Origin: an uncultured Chromatium sp.
GTDB lineage: Bacteria > Pseudomonadota > Gammaproteobacteria > Chromatiales > Chromatiaceae
Length of the DNA: 55,763 nucleotides
NCBI GenBank assembly: GCA_903897335.1
Contig: CAIUAY010000229.1
Location: forward strand, 1-55,763
Reading direction: 5' to 3'
A model generated the notes under the pieces. It saw only the letters and a program-made list of their open reading frames with translations. It had not been told where the DNA came from and searched no databases. Position 1 is the stretch's first letter. Every line of letters begins with the position of its first letter. The translations under genes and the position numbers were made by a program. Positions 7,901 to 16,229 of the stretch are shown here, in pieces.

Positions 7901-10431
7901 TCGATGATCGGGTCATCGATATGAAGACAGTCGCCGTGCCCGAAGCTGGCGCAACCGTCGAGCTACCGGTCACGGCCAAATGGGGGCCAGGCGCCTATGT
8001 GACGGCTGTGCTTTATCGTCCAATGGATCTCGCCGCCAAACGGATGCCGGCTCGCGCCATCGGTCTGACCTGGGCGGGTGTCGATCCGGGAAAACGGCGG
8101 CTTGATCTCAAATTCGACCTGCCGCCTGCGCTCACCGGTACCGTGCGCCCGCGCCAAACGATCAAGATTCCGGTTGCTGTTGGCAATCTTGCCGCCGGAC
8201 AGGAGGCGTATGTCACCGTCGCGGCGGTCGATGTCGGCATTCTCAATCTCACCCGTTATCAGCCACCCGCACCGGATGACTGGTATTTTGCCCAGCGGCG
8301 GCTGGGGATGGAGATCCGCGATTTTTATGGTCAGCTCATCGACCGGATGCAGGGCGTGCCGGGGGTCGTGCGTTCGGGCGGCGATGGTTCGCTGCTGAAA
8401 CTGGAAGGCCCGCCGCCCTCAGAACAACTGGTGGCCTACCATTCCGGCATCGTCAGGCTCGACGCATCGGGTCGGGCAAGCGTGTCATTCGACATCCCTG
8501 ATTTCAACGGCACACTGCGCATCATGGCGATGAGCTGGACGGCAAACGGGGTTGGCCACGCCGTCACCGATCTGCTAGTGCGCGATCCGGTGGTCGTCTC
8601 TGCGGCGCTGCCGCGTTTTCTGGCGCCCGGCGACCGTTCGCGTCTGCTGCTGAATCTGGCGCATGTCGAGGGTTCGGCTGGCTCAGTCGATCTGCGCGTT
8701 TCGACCGCTGGTGGCCATGCCCGCATTCCTGCCGACGCCATGACGCACAGGCTGACCCTAACCGCCGGTGGACGCACTCAGGTGACGGTGCCGATCGAGG
8801 CGCTGGGAGTCGGTGACGACAGCCTGAGCATTGATCTGCGTACCCCGGATGGCCAGGATCTCCTGAAAACGCTTACCGTGCCGGTGCGCTCCAACGCGCC
8901 GCCGACTTCGCAGAGCCAGGTCAGGGCGTTATCACCCGGCGAGACGCTGCATTTGGACACCAGCCTGCTGGCGGATCGACTACCCGGAACAGGATCATTG
9001 CTAGTGTCCATCGGTGGTGCCGGTCAGCTCGATGTCGCGGGTCTGCTGCTGGCGCTCGACCGCTATCCGTATGGCTGCACCGAACAGCTCACCAGCCGCG
9101 CATTGCCGCTGCTTTATCTGAATGACGTCGCCAGCGCGGTCGGTCTGAGCGGCGACGACAGCGTCAAGGAACGGGTGCAGTCCGCCATCACCGAGATTCT
9201 CGCCAATCAGGGCAGTGATGGCAGTTTTGGACTCTGGGGAACGGGCGGCGGCGAGGACGGCTGGCTCGATGCCTATGTCACCGATTTTCTCACCCGCGCC
9301 CGTGAGCAGGGTTATCGCGTCCCGGAGGTGGCCTTTGACACCGCGCTCGACAATCTGCGCAACCGGCTCAGCTATGCCGCTGATTTCAGCGAGGGCGGCG
9401 AACCAGTCGCCTACGCGCTCGATGTGCTGGCGCGCAATGGCCGTGCCGCCATCGGCGATCTGCGTTATTACGCCGATACCAAGCTCGATGATTTTGCAAC
9501 GCCAATGGCCAGAGCGCAGCTCGGCGCCGGTTTGGCGCTCTATGGTGATCGTCCACGCGCCGACACGGTGTTCCGCAACGCGCTGGAGATGCTCAAAACG
9601 GGCGAGGATGACGGTGGCTGGCGTGTTGATTTTGGCTCCAGTCTGCGCGATGGCGCGGCAGTGCTGACGCTCGCTACCGAAACCGGCTCTCCGGCGGTCG
9701 ATCAAGCGGCACTGGCGCGGCGGCTTCAGGAACAATGGTCAGACACCGCCCATGCCAGCACTCAGGATGATGCCTGGCTCCTGCTCGCCGCTCATGCACT
9801 GATCGCAGGTAGCGGTCAGCCGCAACTGACCCTGAATGGCGAGACCGTGACCGGCGGGTTGTATCGTCGGCTGGATGCCGCGACGCTAAAGGCACGACCG
9901 CTGACCGTCGCCAACCAGGGAACGGCGCCGCTGGAGGCGCTGGTCACGGTCACGGGCGTGCCACTGACACCGGAACCGGCAGGCGGCAGCGATTACCGCA
10001 TCGAACGCGCCTATTACGATCTCGACGGTCGGCGGATTCAGCCCTCCGGCGTCACCCAAGGCAAGCGGATGGTGGCGGTGATCACCGTGACGGCTGACAG
10101 TCCGCGTCAGGCGCGTCTGATCGTCAACGATCCACTGCCAGCCGGTTTTGAGATCGACAACCCGAACCTGATCAAGGTGGGCGACATCGCCAATATCAAC
10201 TGGCTGGGTTTGGAAGATCAGGCGGCGCATAGCGAGTTCCGCGCTGATCGTTTCATCGCCGCCGTTGACCGCAAGCCGGATGCGCCCCGCCAGTTCCAGT
10301 TGGCCTACCGTCTGCGGGCGGTCTCGCCGGGGGTCTTTGTCCATCCGGCGGCAACCGTCGAAGATATGTACCGCCCGCAACAACGCGCTTGGACGGAGAC
10401 GGGGACGGTTGCGGTGAGGGAAGCGCAATGA
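4918..10431 (+). CDS. Periplasmic alpha-2-macroglobulin-like protein with N-terminal PAN domain
   Basis: Bacterial alpha-2-macroglobulins are thought to trap proteases that enter the periplasm. The start at 4918 (MPASRSS) has AGGTG six bases upstream and opens a signal peptide ending near LAA-QREL; no lipobox follows, so the protein is probably soluble or surface-held rather than a lipoprotein. A cysteine-rich PAN/apple-like domain comes next (about residues 35-110), then a TPR-like segment, a series of macroglobulin beta-domains and the thioester motif YGCTEQ with Cys1387, followed by an alpha/alpha-toroid thioester domain. Length 1837 aa fits the large YfaS/YfhM-like type. The penicillin-binding protein PBP1C gene that often accompanies such genes is absent. 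The frame remains open upstream to 4735, but that part lacks signal-peptide character. Confidence 0.92.
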   Translation: MPASRSSVSLSVCRFLWLTLAISMFGVALPTLAAQRELTVIPGMDAYGHDYTTLKSVNLDDCKSACLQDERCQAFTFNVKVEWCFLKEGATERRPFDGAISGFIRAGGTPLPVADLKATRLAELRFLPPRERVEATVLETRIARMTPPTAKPRELISAARTAAGTSDHQRAADLYAAALRLDPANRSLWLELAQSALTAQSEDWEVKNRLKQDATSAAINAYVRSTDVTGRAAALALLGRAFGQREDWRTAIRASRAALALAESAETRAALDQMVAEHGFRVTDHKVDSDAASPRLCVEFSDPLPRDRANLADFVRVEDHADLPVEVEDRQICIDGVRHGERYGVQIRAGLPAADGEVLAESVDLDIYVRDRSPLVRFLGRAYVLPKGGAAALPVVSINTDLIDATVYRIGDRALTQALENGSFRAQLDEWDASRITDQTGETIWKGTVEVKPELNREVTTAVPVGALITDIKPGAYAMTAKAHNASGEDSTLATQWFIVTDLGLATFSGNDGLHTLVRSLSSAAPVGKVAVRLMAVNNEILGRATTDAQGYARFEPGLLRGTGGNAPALLVAEGPDGDYAFLDLTQTPFDLSDRGVTGRAPAKPLDVYLVSERGAYRPGEIVHLTALIRDATAAAVSNLPITLIIKRPDGVEQQRKLIPDQGAGGHQAAVTLSRSAMRGTWRAQVYTDPKAQPLADLAFLVEDFEPERLTFDLASQTPAIDPDNLPRIALDARFLYGAPAAGLAVEGEIQVKPTDALSAFPGYRFGLETEAVEPVSGSLPATTTDAQGQATVTPVIPEMAPTTKPLEASVQVQVIDDNGHPVERSVDLPVQSKQVRLGVKPLFDGSVEEGGNARFEIIAVGADGQRIALDGLRWTLSRLTTSFQWYASDGAWDYEPITSSQRVADGTVNTGVMDVGQIESPVNWGAYRLALESPDGSALPVDLEFEAGWYVKPAAVDTPDLLKVSLDKATYRVGETIKARIEPRFPGLALVMVVDDRVIDMKTVAVPEAGATVELPVTAKWGPGAYVTAVLYRPMDLAAKRMPARAIGLTWAGVDPGKRRLDLKFDLPPALTGTVRPRQTIKIPVAVGNLAAGQEAYVTVAAVDVGILNLTRYQPPAPDDWYFAQRRLGMEIRDFYGQLIDRMQGVPGVVRSGGDGSLLKLEGPPPSEQLVAYHSGIVRLDASGRASVSFDIPDFNGTLRIMAMSWTANGVGHAVTDLLVRDPVVVSAALPRFLAPGDRSRLLLNLAHVEGSAGSVDLRVSTAGGHARIPADAMTHRLTLTAGGRTQVTVPIEALGVGDDSLSIDLRTPDGQDLLKTLTVPVRSNAPPTSQSQVRALSPGETLHLDTSLLADRLPGTGSLLVSIGGAGQLDVAGLLLALDRYPYGCTEQLTSRALPLLYLNDVASAVGLSGDDSVKERVQSAITEILANQGSDGSFGLWGTGGGEDGWLDAYVTDFLTRAREQGYRVPEVAFDTALDNLRNRLSYAADFSEGGEPVAYALDVLARNGRAAIGDLRYYADTKLDDFATPMARAQLGAGLALYGDRPRADTVFRNALEMLKTGEDDGGWRVDFGSSLRDGAAVLTLATETGSPAVDQAALARRLQEQWSDTAHASTQDDAWLLLAAHALIAGSGQPQLTLNGETVTGGLYRRLDAATLKARPLTVANQGTAPLEALVTVTGVPLTPEPAGGSDYRIERAYYDLDGRRIQPSGVTQGKRMVAVITVTADSPRQARLIVNDPLPAGFEIDNPNLIKVGDIANINWLGLEDQAAHSEFRADRFIAAVDRKPDAPRQFQLAYRLRAVSPGVFVHPAATVEDMYRPQQRAWTETGTVAVREAQ

Positions 10432-10450
10432 GTCGGACTCGCGGCAGTTT

Positions 10451-10480
10451 CCCCCTTGTCCATCTCTCGATGGGAGGGGG
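10451..10480. terminator. GC-rich hairpin between convergent genes
   Basis: CCCCCT and AGGGGG form the outer stem and CCAT/ATGG the inner stem of a hairpin centred on a CTCTCG loop. It lies 19 bases after the macroglobulin stop and 50 bases beyond the msrAB stop on the opposite strand. It is a likely bidirectional transcription end, although the following GTTGCGTTTG is only modestly T-rich. Confidence 0.5.
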
Positions 10481-10530
10481 GTTGCGTTTGATTCAAGGCG
10501 ATGTTGGTAAGCGCGGTACCCCGAATACGC

Positions 10531-11802
10531 CTAATCCGGGACGAATCTCAGCACATTGCCATTGATGCAATAGCGTTTGCCCGATGGCGGTGGGCCGTCG
10601 TCGAAAACATGACCAAGATGGATGCCTGAACTGGCGCTGCGCACCTCGACGCGGTGCATCCCGTGCGCATTGTCTTCGTGCAAGCTGATCGCGCCGGGGA
10701 GCGGATTGAAAAAACTCGGCCAGCCGGTGCCACTGTTAAATTTGGCATCGCTACGGAACAGTGGTACGCCGGTAATCGGATCGACAAAGACTCCGGGGCG
10801 CTTTTCGTCAAGATACGAGCCGGTGAAAGGGCGCTCGGTGCCTTGCTCGAATGCAATCTTCTGCTGTTCAGGCGTCAGCAACTGAAACCCCAGCCATTTC
10901 CAGAAGCGTTCGCGGTCGCCGCTGTAACCGGTGAAACGCGAGACCTCACGGCCTTTCTCGAACAGCACGATGGTTGGCGTAGCAAAGAGCGTCTTCTCCA
11001 GTGTCCAGCCCTCCGGCAGGTTTGGGTTGAGTGTGCTGATGATCGGCGTTGCCGCCGTCCAGCCGTTGAGTACCTCGATCTGGAACTGTTCGCAGAATGG
11101 ACAGTCTGCGGCGGCGAAAACGATCAACTGCCGTTCAAACTGGAGCTGGTCAGCGGTCAATGGTGGCGGTTGCGTACGGGTTGTCGCGTCATCCTGCGAA
11201 AGATCTGGAAATTTCACGCCCGTTCCGCCCAAACCACAATAGCCGTTGGGATGTTTCAGCAGATAGTCCTGATGATCCTCTTCGGCGCGGTTGTAGTGGC
11301 GCAACGGTACAATTTCGGTGGTGATGCGGCCACGCCCAGCGGCAGTCAACGCCTGCTGATAGGCATCGCGGGTCTGGATTGCCAGTGACATCTGGGCATC
11401 GCTGTTGGTGTAGATCACACTGCGATAATTGCTGCCAAGATCATTGCCCTGACGGTCGCCCTGAGTCGGGTCATGGTTTTCCCAGAACGCGATGAGGATG
11501 GTGCGCAGGCTCACCTGCGCGGGATTGAAACTGACCTTGATGACTTCAGCATGATTGCGCGCCTTGGATACACCGCGCCGACGCTGTTTTTCCAGACCCA
11601 GCACGTCCATGTAACCCACCTGTTCGGCATCGCCACCGGCATACCCGGCCTCGACATCGATTACGCCCGGAAGCGCCGACAGGCGCTTTTCGGCACCCCA
11701 GAAACAGCCCATGCCCAGCACAATCGATTCAGTCTCTGCAACCGCGCCGAGTGGTATTGCCATGATCATGACCCCCAGTGCCATCTGTCTGAATGAAACC
11801 AT
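10531..11802 (-). CDS. msrAB: Exported MsrA - thioredoxin-like - MsrB fusion
   Basis: The enzyme should reduce both S- and R-methionine sulfoxide in oxidised proteins of the cell envelope. The start at 11802 has a strong CAGGAG site; the longer frame to 11832 does not. A signal peptide (MVSFRQMALG...AVAET) is followed by MsrA (GCFWGAEK, catalytic Cys33; Cys189 in NGYCG as resolving candidate), then a thioredoxin-like segment at about 220-305 with a CPFC pair (Cys234, Cys237) and the cis-proline block ATPTIVLF, then MsrB (FNSGTGWPSF, HLGHVF, RYCIN with catalytic Cys412). The MsrB part has no other cysteine, hence no CxxC zinc sites and no local resolving cysteine. In the known Neisseria PilB protein the thioredoxin domain comes first; here it is in the middle. 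Confidence 0.93.
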   Translation of the reverse strand: MVSFRQMALGVMIMAIPLGAVAETESIVLGMGCFWGAEKRLSALPGVIDVEAGYAGGDAEQVGYMDVLGLEKQRRRGVSKARNHAEVIKVSFNPAQVSLRTILIAFWENHDPTQGDRQGNDLGSNYRSVIYTNSDAQMSLAIQTRDAYQQALTAAGRGRITTEIVPLRHYNRAEEDHQDYLLKHPNGYCGLGGTGVKFPDLSQDDATTRTQPPPLTADQLQFERQLIVFAAADCPFCEQFQIEVLNGWTAATPIISTLNPNLPEGWTLEKTLFATPTIVLFEKGREVSRFTGYSGDRERFWKWLGFQLLTPEQQKIAFEQGTERPFTGSYLDEKRPGVFVDPITGVPLFRSDAKFNSGTGWPSFFNPLPGAISLHEDNAHGMHRVEVRSASSGIHLGHVFDDGPPPSGKRYCINGNVLRFVPD

Positions 11803-12132
11803 GTTCGCGCTCCTGAAATCCGGTGGCTGCAACCGCCAGAGCGCCGTTGCGCTGTGCGGATTGATTGCAGTTGCACCCTGAACATGGAGGCATCATCGCC
11901 CTCGGACAACTCGCCGAAGAGTCATGTTGTCGGATGGCTCGTGATCTTGATGAAGTAGGACTGGTTTTCGGTCAGCGGATTGGCAACCGCCCAAGCGGTT
12001 AATTCCTGTTTTCCAAGCTTGAGTTTGTTTGAGCGCCTAATCGGGCGCGACCCCATTTCAGACTGTGACGACTTTCCGTTCATTCCTTGACACACCCAGA
12101 ACGAACGAAAAGTTGGGTCAGGTGGCGGCTAT
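11803..12132. other. 330-bp intergenic stretch upstream of msrAB
   Basis: The part next to msrAB carries its ribosome binding site. At 11985-12000 a 6-bp hairpin (AACCGC/GCGGTT, four-base loop) is visible; it could end transcription from the small zinc-finger gene, though no T run follows on that strand. A minus-strand frame stays open from about 12080 to a TGA at 11922-11924 but has no convincing start and no similarity that I recognise. I see no RNA gene here. Confidence 0.4.
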
Positions 12133-12318
12133 TCAGTCCGTCAGGAGATAGCGGGCACCGCAATAGGGACAGGCGGCTTCCGCCTGCGGTTCGTCCTCAA
12201 AGTGTAGATAAACCCGTGGATGCTGATTCCAGACAGGCGCGCCGGGTGGCGGGCAGGAGAAAGGCAGATCCTTGCGACTGACCGGGATCAACTGCGTGGG
12301 CGCGGCGGTAGCGGACAT
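12133..12318 (-). CDS. Small zf-CHCC zinc-finger protein
   Basis: A 61-residue protein with the zf-CHCC pattern also found in the NDUFS6 subunit of complex I: Cys22, His33 (WNQHPRVYL), Cys50 and Cys53 (CPYCGARY). These four residues should hold one zinc ion. A GGAG site lies eight bases before the ATG at 12318. The bacterial versions are small soluble proteins whose exact job is unsettled. It lies just downstream of ilvE, as in many proteobacteria, but a hairpin separates them. Confidence 0.85.
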   Translation of the reverse strand: MSATAAPTQLIPVSRKDLPFSCPPPGAPVWNQHPRVYLHFEDEPQAEAACPYCGARYLLTD

Positions 12319-12346
12319 GGGCGGGGCTCCATCAGGTTCGTCTTGA

Positions 12347-12376
12347 GGCGTCTGGCCAGCCTGCCGACCAGACGCC
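12347..12376. terminator. Hairpin downstream of ilvE
   Basis: GGCGTCTGG (12347-12355) and CCAGACGCC (12368-12376) make a perfect 9-bp stem with a 12-base loop, six bases past the ilvE stop. A T5 run follows on the plus strand, so its intrinsic-terminator strength is greater for plus-strand transcription. For ilvE it may act as a weak terminator or attenuate the zinc-finger gene. Confidence 0.55.
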
Positions 12377-12381
12377 GGTTT

Positions 12382-13305
12382 TTACACGAGCGTCAGCCAT
12401 TCAGAATGCAGTTCGCGGCGTCCATGCACCTGATCGAAATAGAGTGATTGCAACCGCTCAGTGATAGAGCCACGGGTACCGGTGCCGATGGCGCGTCCAT
12501 CGACCTCGCGGATCGGCGTGATCTCGGCAGCAGTGCCACTGAAGAAGGCTTCATCGGCAATATAGACTTCATCGCGGGTGATACGCTTTTCGACGACCGG
12601 GATTGACAGTTCCGCGCACAATGCAAAGACGGTGCGGCGAGTGATGCCGTCCAGCGCGGAGGTCAGATCCGGAGTGTAGAGCGTACCATCGCGCACGATG
12701 AAAACGTTTTCACCGCTGCCTTCCATGACATAACCGGAGGCATCGAGCAGCAGCGCTTCGTCGTAGCCGTCGCGCAGTGCTTCCTGGAGCGCCAGCATGG
12801 AATTCATGTAGTTGCCGTTGGCCTTGGCGCGACACATGGTGATATTGACATGATGGCGGGTGAAGGATGACACTCGGACGCGGATGCCGTTCTTCATGTT
12901 GTCCTCGCCCAGATAGGCACCCCAAGACCAGGCGGCAACCATGCAGTGCGTCTGGAGATTGTCGGCACGCAGACCCATACCCTCTGAACCATAGAAACAC
13001 ATGGGTCGGATATAGCCTGAATCCAGATGGTTCTCGCGCACCACGTCGCGTTGCGCCTGATTGAGCGTCTCACGATCCCAGGGCATCGCCATCCCCAGGA
13101 TATGCGCGGAGTTGAAGAGACGATTGGTGTGATCATCCAGACGGAAGATCGCCGCGCCCCGTGCCGTTTTGTAGGCTCGCACCCCTTCAAAGACACCCAT
13201 CCCGTAGTGCAGGGTGTGCGTGAGGACATGGGTCTTGGCCTCGCGCCAGGGCACCATCTCTCCGTCTAGCCAGATCAGACCGTCACGGTCATCCATCGTC
13301 GCCAT
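12382..13305 (-). CDS. ilvE: Branched-chain amino acid aminotransferase
   Basis: A fold-type IV PLP enzyme for the last step of valine, leucine and isoleucine synthesis. The PLP lysine lies in CRAKANGNYMNS, and the phosphate-binding and aminotransferase signature follows (LLLDASGYVMEGSGENVFIV). The N-terminal block IWLDGEMVPW and HYGMGVFEGVRAY are typical. Start 13305 (MATMDDRDG) has a GGAG site and gives 308 aa, the usual length; upstream codons in the same frame are not family-like. It lies 41 bases after the glnE stop, so both may be read from one promoter. Confidence 0.96.
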   Translation of the reverse strand: MATMDDRDGLIWLDGEMVPWREAKTHVLTHTLHYGMGVFEGVRAYKTARGAAIFRLDDHTNRLFNSAHILGMAMPWDRETLNQAQRDVVRENHLDSGYIRPMCFYGSEGMGLRADNLQTHCMVAAWSWGAYLGEDNMKNGIRVRVSSFTRHHVNITMCRAKANGNYMNSMLALQEALRDGYDEALLLDASGYVMEGSGENVFIVRDGTLYTPDLTSALDGITRRTVFALCAELSIPVVEKRITRDEVYIADEAFFSGTAAEITPIREVDGRAIGTGTRGSITERLQSLYFDQVHGRRELHSEWLTLV

Positions 13306-13346
13306 GCTTCGTTCACTCCGCTTTATTCGGTTTTCAGTTTTCAGGA

Positions 13347-16229
13347 TCAGGACTGACAACCCATCAACACACACCAGAATTCTCGCACCCGTTCACGCTC
13401 GGACTGAAGCTGATCGATGGGGATGGTTTTTGGTTGTTCCTGAAGTGCATTGCGATGATAGACCGCCCGCAGCACTTTATAGACATCACGCAAATCACTG
13501 GCGGCCTGATCAGGCAGCAGGCCGAGCCGTTCCAGGGTTTCCAGCAGCCGGATGGTGTCCGTCCAGCGTGTCAGTTCGGGGTGCTTTGCCGCCCAGCGCA
13601 GAACAGCGTATTGAACCATAAACTCGATATCCGCAATACCGCCAGCGCCCTGCTTGAGGTCAAACTGCGTGGCATTGGTTCGATCCAGAGTGAGACGCAT
13701 CTTTTCACGCATCTCACGCACGTCAGTACGCACTGTGTCAGGATCGCGCTTACGACAGAGGATGGCATGACGCACCTCGCCAAAACGTTGCGCGAGCAGC
13801 GGATCGCCGGCGACCGGACGGGCACGCACCAACGCCTGATGCTCCCAGGTCCAGGCGTCGCTCTCCTGATAGGCGGCAAAGGCGGTGAGCGAACGCACCA
13901 GCATCCCTTTACTGCCATCGGGACGCAAGCGCATGTCGACATCATAGAGCGCGCCCGAAGCGGTGCGCGTGGTCATCATGTGAATCATGCGCTGTCCCAG
14001 GCGGGCATAGAACTGTTCGTTACTGATCGACTTTGCGCCGTCGGTCATGGCGTTAATCTGCTGGCTACCGTGGAGAAACACCAGATCCAGATCCGAACCA
14101 TAACCCAGCTCGATTCCGCCGAGCTTGCCATAGCCGATAACCAGAAATCCGCTGTCCTCGCCCAGAATCGCGGTCGGATGACCATGCTGGCGCACCAGAT
14201 GCGCAAACGCCAGACGCCAGACGCAGCCGATGGCCACCTCCGCAATCTCGGTCAGATAATCGCTAACCACCATCAACGGAATGACCCCGGTCAGATCCGC
14301 CGCCGCCACGCGCAGCATGTTGCCCTGCGCGAACTGATGCAGACGCTCCATCTGCTGTTCCAGATCATCGGCATCCACATGTGCCAGCAGTGCATCGAGT
14401 TCGGCATCCAGATCTTCGCGGCGCAACGGGGCATAGAGCCGGCGCGGGTCGATCATCTCGTCAAGCAGCAATGGATGTCGCCCGATCTTGTCGGTAAACC
14501 AGGGACTCATGCCAGCCAGACGGGCAAGTTGCGACAGGACGCCGGGAGATTCGATCAGCATCGCCAGATAGGCGGTACGTTGCACCACCGACTCCAGAAC
14601 GCGCAGCACCCGCTCCAGCGCCAGATCCGGTTGCTCGCAACCCGCGATGACCCGTAGCGCCAGCGGCATCAACTGCGCCAGACGCTCGCGTCCACGGGTG
14701 CTGAGTCCTTTGCGTGCGGCTGCGTCGCGGAACTGCTCGATACGGGTCTGCGCCATTTCGGGCGAGGTAAAACCGGCGTGTCCCAGAAAGGCGATGTTCT
14801 GGGATGGTTCCTGTCCGCCTGTCCACAGTGCCTGAAAGCCTGCCGCGTCACCTGTTTCAGACTGAACAGCGACGTCTGGCGTTGCAAAGACCTGATCGAA
14901 CTGGGTTTGCACCACCTGACGATGTGCCTCCAGCACGGTTGCAAAGTCTGGCCAGTCGGCAAATCCCATCGAACGGGCGAGCCGCAGACGAGCCAGCGCA
15001 TCATCCGGGAGCTGATGGGTCTGCTTGTCACGAAAGGCTTGCAGGCGGTTCTCGACCAGACGCAGAAACACATAGGCGGCATCGAGTTGGGAAATGGCCT
15101 CGACCGGCATCAACTGGCGCTGCGCCAGCCGCTCAAGCACCTGGCGGATCGGACGCACCTGCAAGGCCGGATCGCGCCCGCCACGCACCAATTGGAATGC
15201 CTGACCGATAAATTCAATCTCGCGGATGCCGCCGGGACCGAGCTTAATGTTGGCATCCATCCCGCGTCGGTAGAGTTCCTTGGCAATCATGCGCTTGAGA
15301 TCGCGTAGTGACTCGAATGCACCAAAATCCAGATAACGCCGATAGACGAATGGACGCAGCATGTCCATCAACTGCTGCATCGCGGCAGGATCACCGGCGA
15401 CCGGTCGCGCCTTGATCATGGCGTAGCGTTCCCACTCTCGCGCCTGCCCCTGGTAATAGCTTTCCATGGCGTCAAAGCTCATTGCCAGCGGTCCGACCTC
15501 GCCGAAAGGTCGCAGTCGTGTGTCAACCCGGAACACGAAGCCATCGACGGTCTGATTGGCCAGTGCCTGCACCAGATGCTGCGCCAGACGCACGAAAAAC
15601 TGCTCATGTGTCAGCGGGCGCGAACCGTCGCTAATCTCGCCACCGTGCTCGAAAGCAAAGATCAGATCAATGTCCGAACTGAGATTGAGTTCCCGCGCAC
15701 CGAGCTTGCCCATCGCCAGCACGACCAGATGCTGCGCCTGTCCATCAGGATCACGCGGCGTCCCAATTTCGATGCAGAGCCAGCAATACAGACGCCCCAA
15801 AGCCGCTTGAATGCAGACATCCGCCAGTTCAGACAGGTCTTCGAGGGTTTCCGGCAGGGCAGCCCAGCCCGCTAGATCGCGCCAGATGATGCGCAGCATC
15901 TCACGCCGTCTGAACTGTCGCAGAACCCGCTGAAGCTGTGGCTCGTCGACGACATCGGACAGCGCCGTCATGAGCCGCCGTACCAGTGCGCCATCCGCCG
16001 ATGATTGCTCCAGATCGCCGCTGGCCAGCAATTGTGCAAAGTCTGCCGGATGCCGTGCGGCGGTCATGGCAACGAATTCACTTGCTTCCCAGACTCGCGC
16101 CTGTGCCGCCGTGAACGCGGCATCCTCTGGCACGTCAATCCCCTGCCCGTCCGCCCAGTCCAGCCAGTCCTGCCACAGACGCTGCCACAGCGGAACGCTG
16201 GCGGGATTGCTGTCGTCGTGTTCGCTCAT
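13347..16229 (-). CDS. glnE: Bifunctional glutamine synthetase adenylyltransferase/deadenylase
   Basis: GlnE adds AMP to, and removes it from, glutamine synthetase in response to PII and glutamine, setting nitrogen assimilation. Two nucleotidyltransferase domains are visible: GKLGARELNLSSDIDLIF in the N-terminal half (deadenylase side) and GYGKLGGIELGYGSDLDLVF in the C-terminal half (adenylylase side), each with paired aspartates for metal. The linker regulatory region lies between. Length 960 aa matches the family. Its ATG overlaps the mutarotase stop by four bases (ATGA), indicating translational coupling. Confidence 0.97.
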   Translation of the reverse strand: MSEHDDSNPASVPLWQRLWQDWLDWADGQGIDVPEDAAFTAAQARVWEASEFVAMTAARHPADFAQLLASGDLEQSSADGALVRRLMTALSDVVDEPQLQRVLRQFRRREMLRIIWRDLAGWAALPETLEDLSELADVCIQAALGRLYCWLCIEIGTPRDPDGQAQHLVVLAMGKLGARELNLSSDIDLIFAFEHGGEISDGSRPLTHEQFFVRLAQHLVQALANQTVDGFVFRVDTRLRPFGEVGPLAMSFDAMESYYQGQAREWERYAMIKARPVAGDPAAMQQLMDMLRPFVYRRYLDFGAFESLRDLKRMIAKELYRRGMDANIKLGPGGIREIEFIGQAFQLVRGGRDPALQVRPIRQVLERLAQRQLMPVEAISQLDAAYVFLRLVENRLQAFRDKQTHQLPDDALARLRLARSMGFADWPDFATVLEAHRQVVQTQFDQVFATPDVAVQSETGDAAGFQALWTGGQEPSQNIAFLGHAGFTSPEMAQTRIEQFRDAAARKGLSTRGRERLAQLMPLALRVIAGCEQPDLALERVLRVLESVVQRTAYLAMLIESPGVLSQLARLAGMSPWFTDKIGRHPLLLDEMIDPRRLYAPLRREDLDAELDALLAHVDADDLEQQMERLHQFAQGNMLRVAAADLTGVIPLMVVSDYLTEIAEVAIGCVWRLAFAHLVRQHGHPTAILGEDSGFLVIGYGKLGGIELGYGSDLDLVFLHGSQQINAMTDGAKSISNEQFYARLGQRMIHMMTTRTASGALYDVDMRLRPDGSKGMLVRSLTAFAAYQESDAWTWEHQALVRARPVAGDPLLAQRFGEVRHAILCRKRDPDTVRTDVREMREKMRLTLDRTNATQFDLKQGAGGIADIEFMVQYAVLRWAAKHPELTRWTDTIRLLETLERLGLLPDQAASDLRDVYKVLRAVYHRNALQEQPKTIPIDQLQSERERVREFWCVLMGCQS

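Noticed and set aside
11922-12080. A minus-strand open frame (contains WAVANPLTENQSYFIKITS) in the msrAB upstream gap, perhaps a gene remnant.
   Set aside because: No start, no recognised family and only about 50 codons; mentioned in the intergenic entry but not called a gene.
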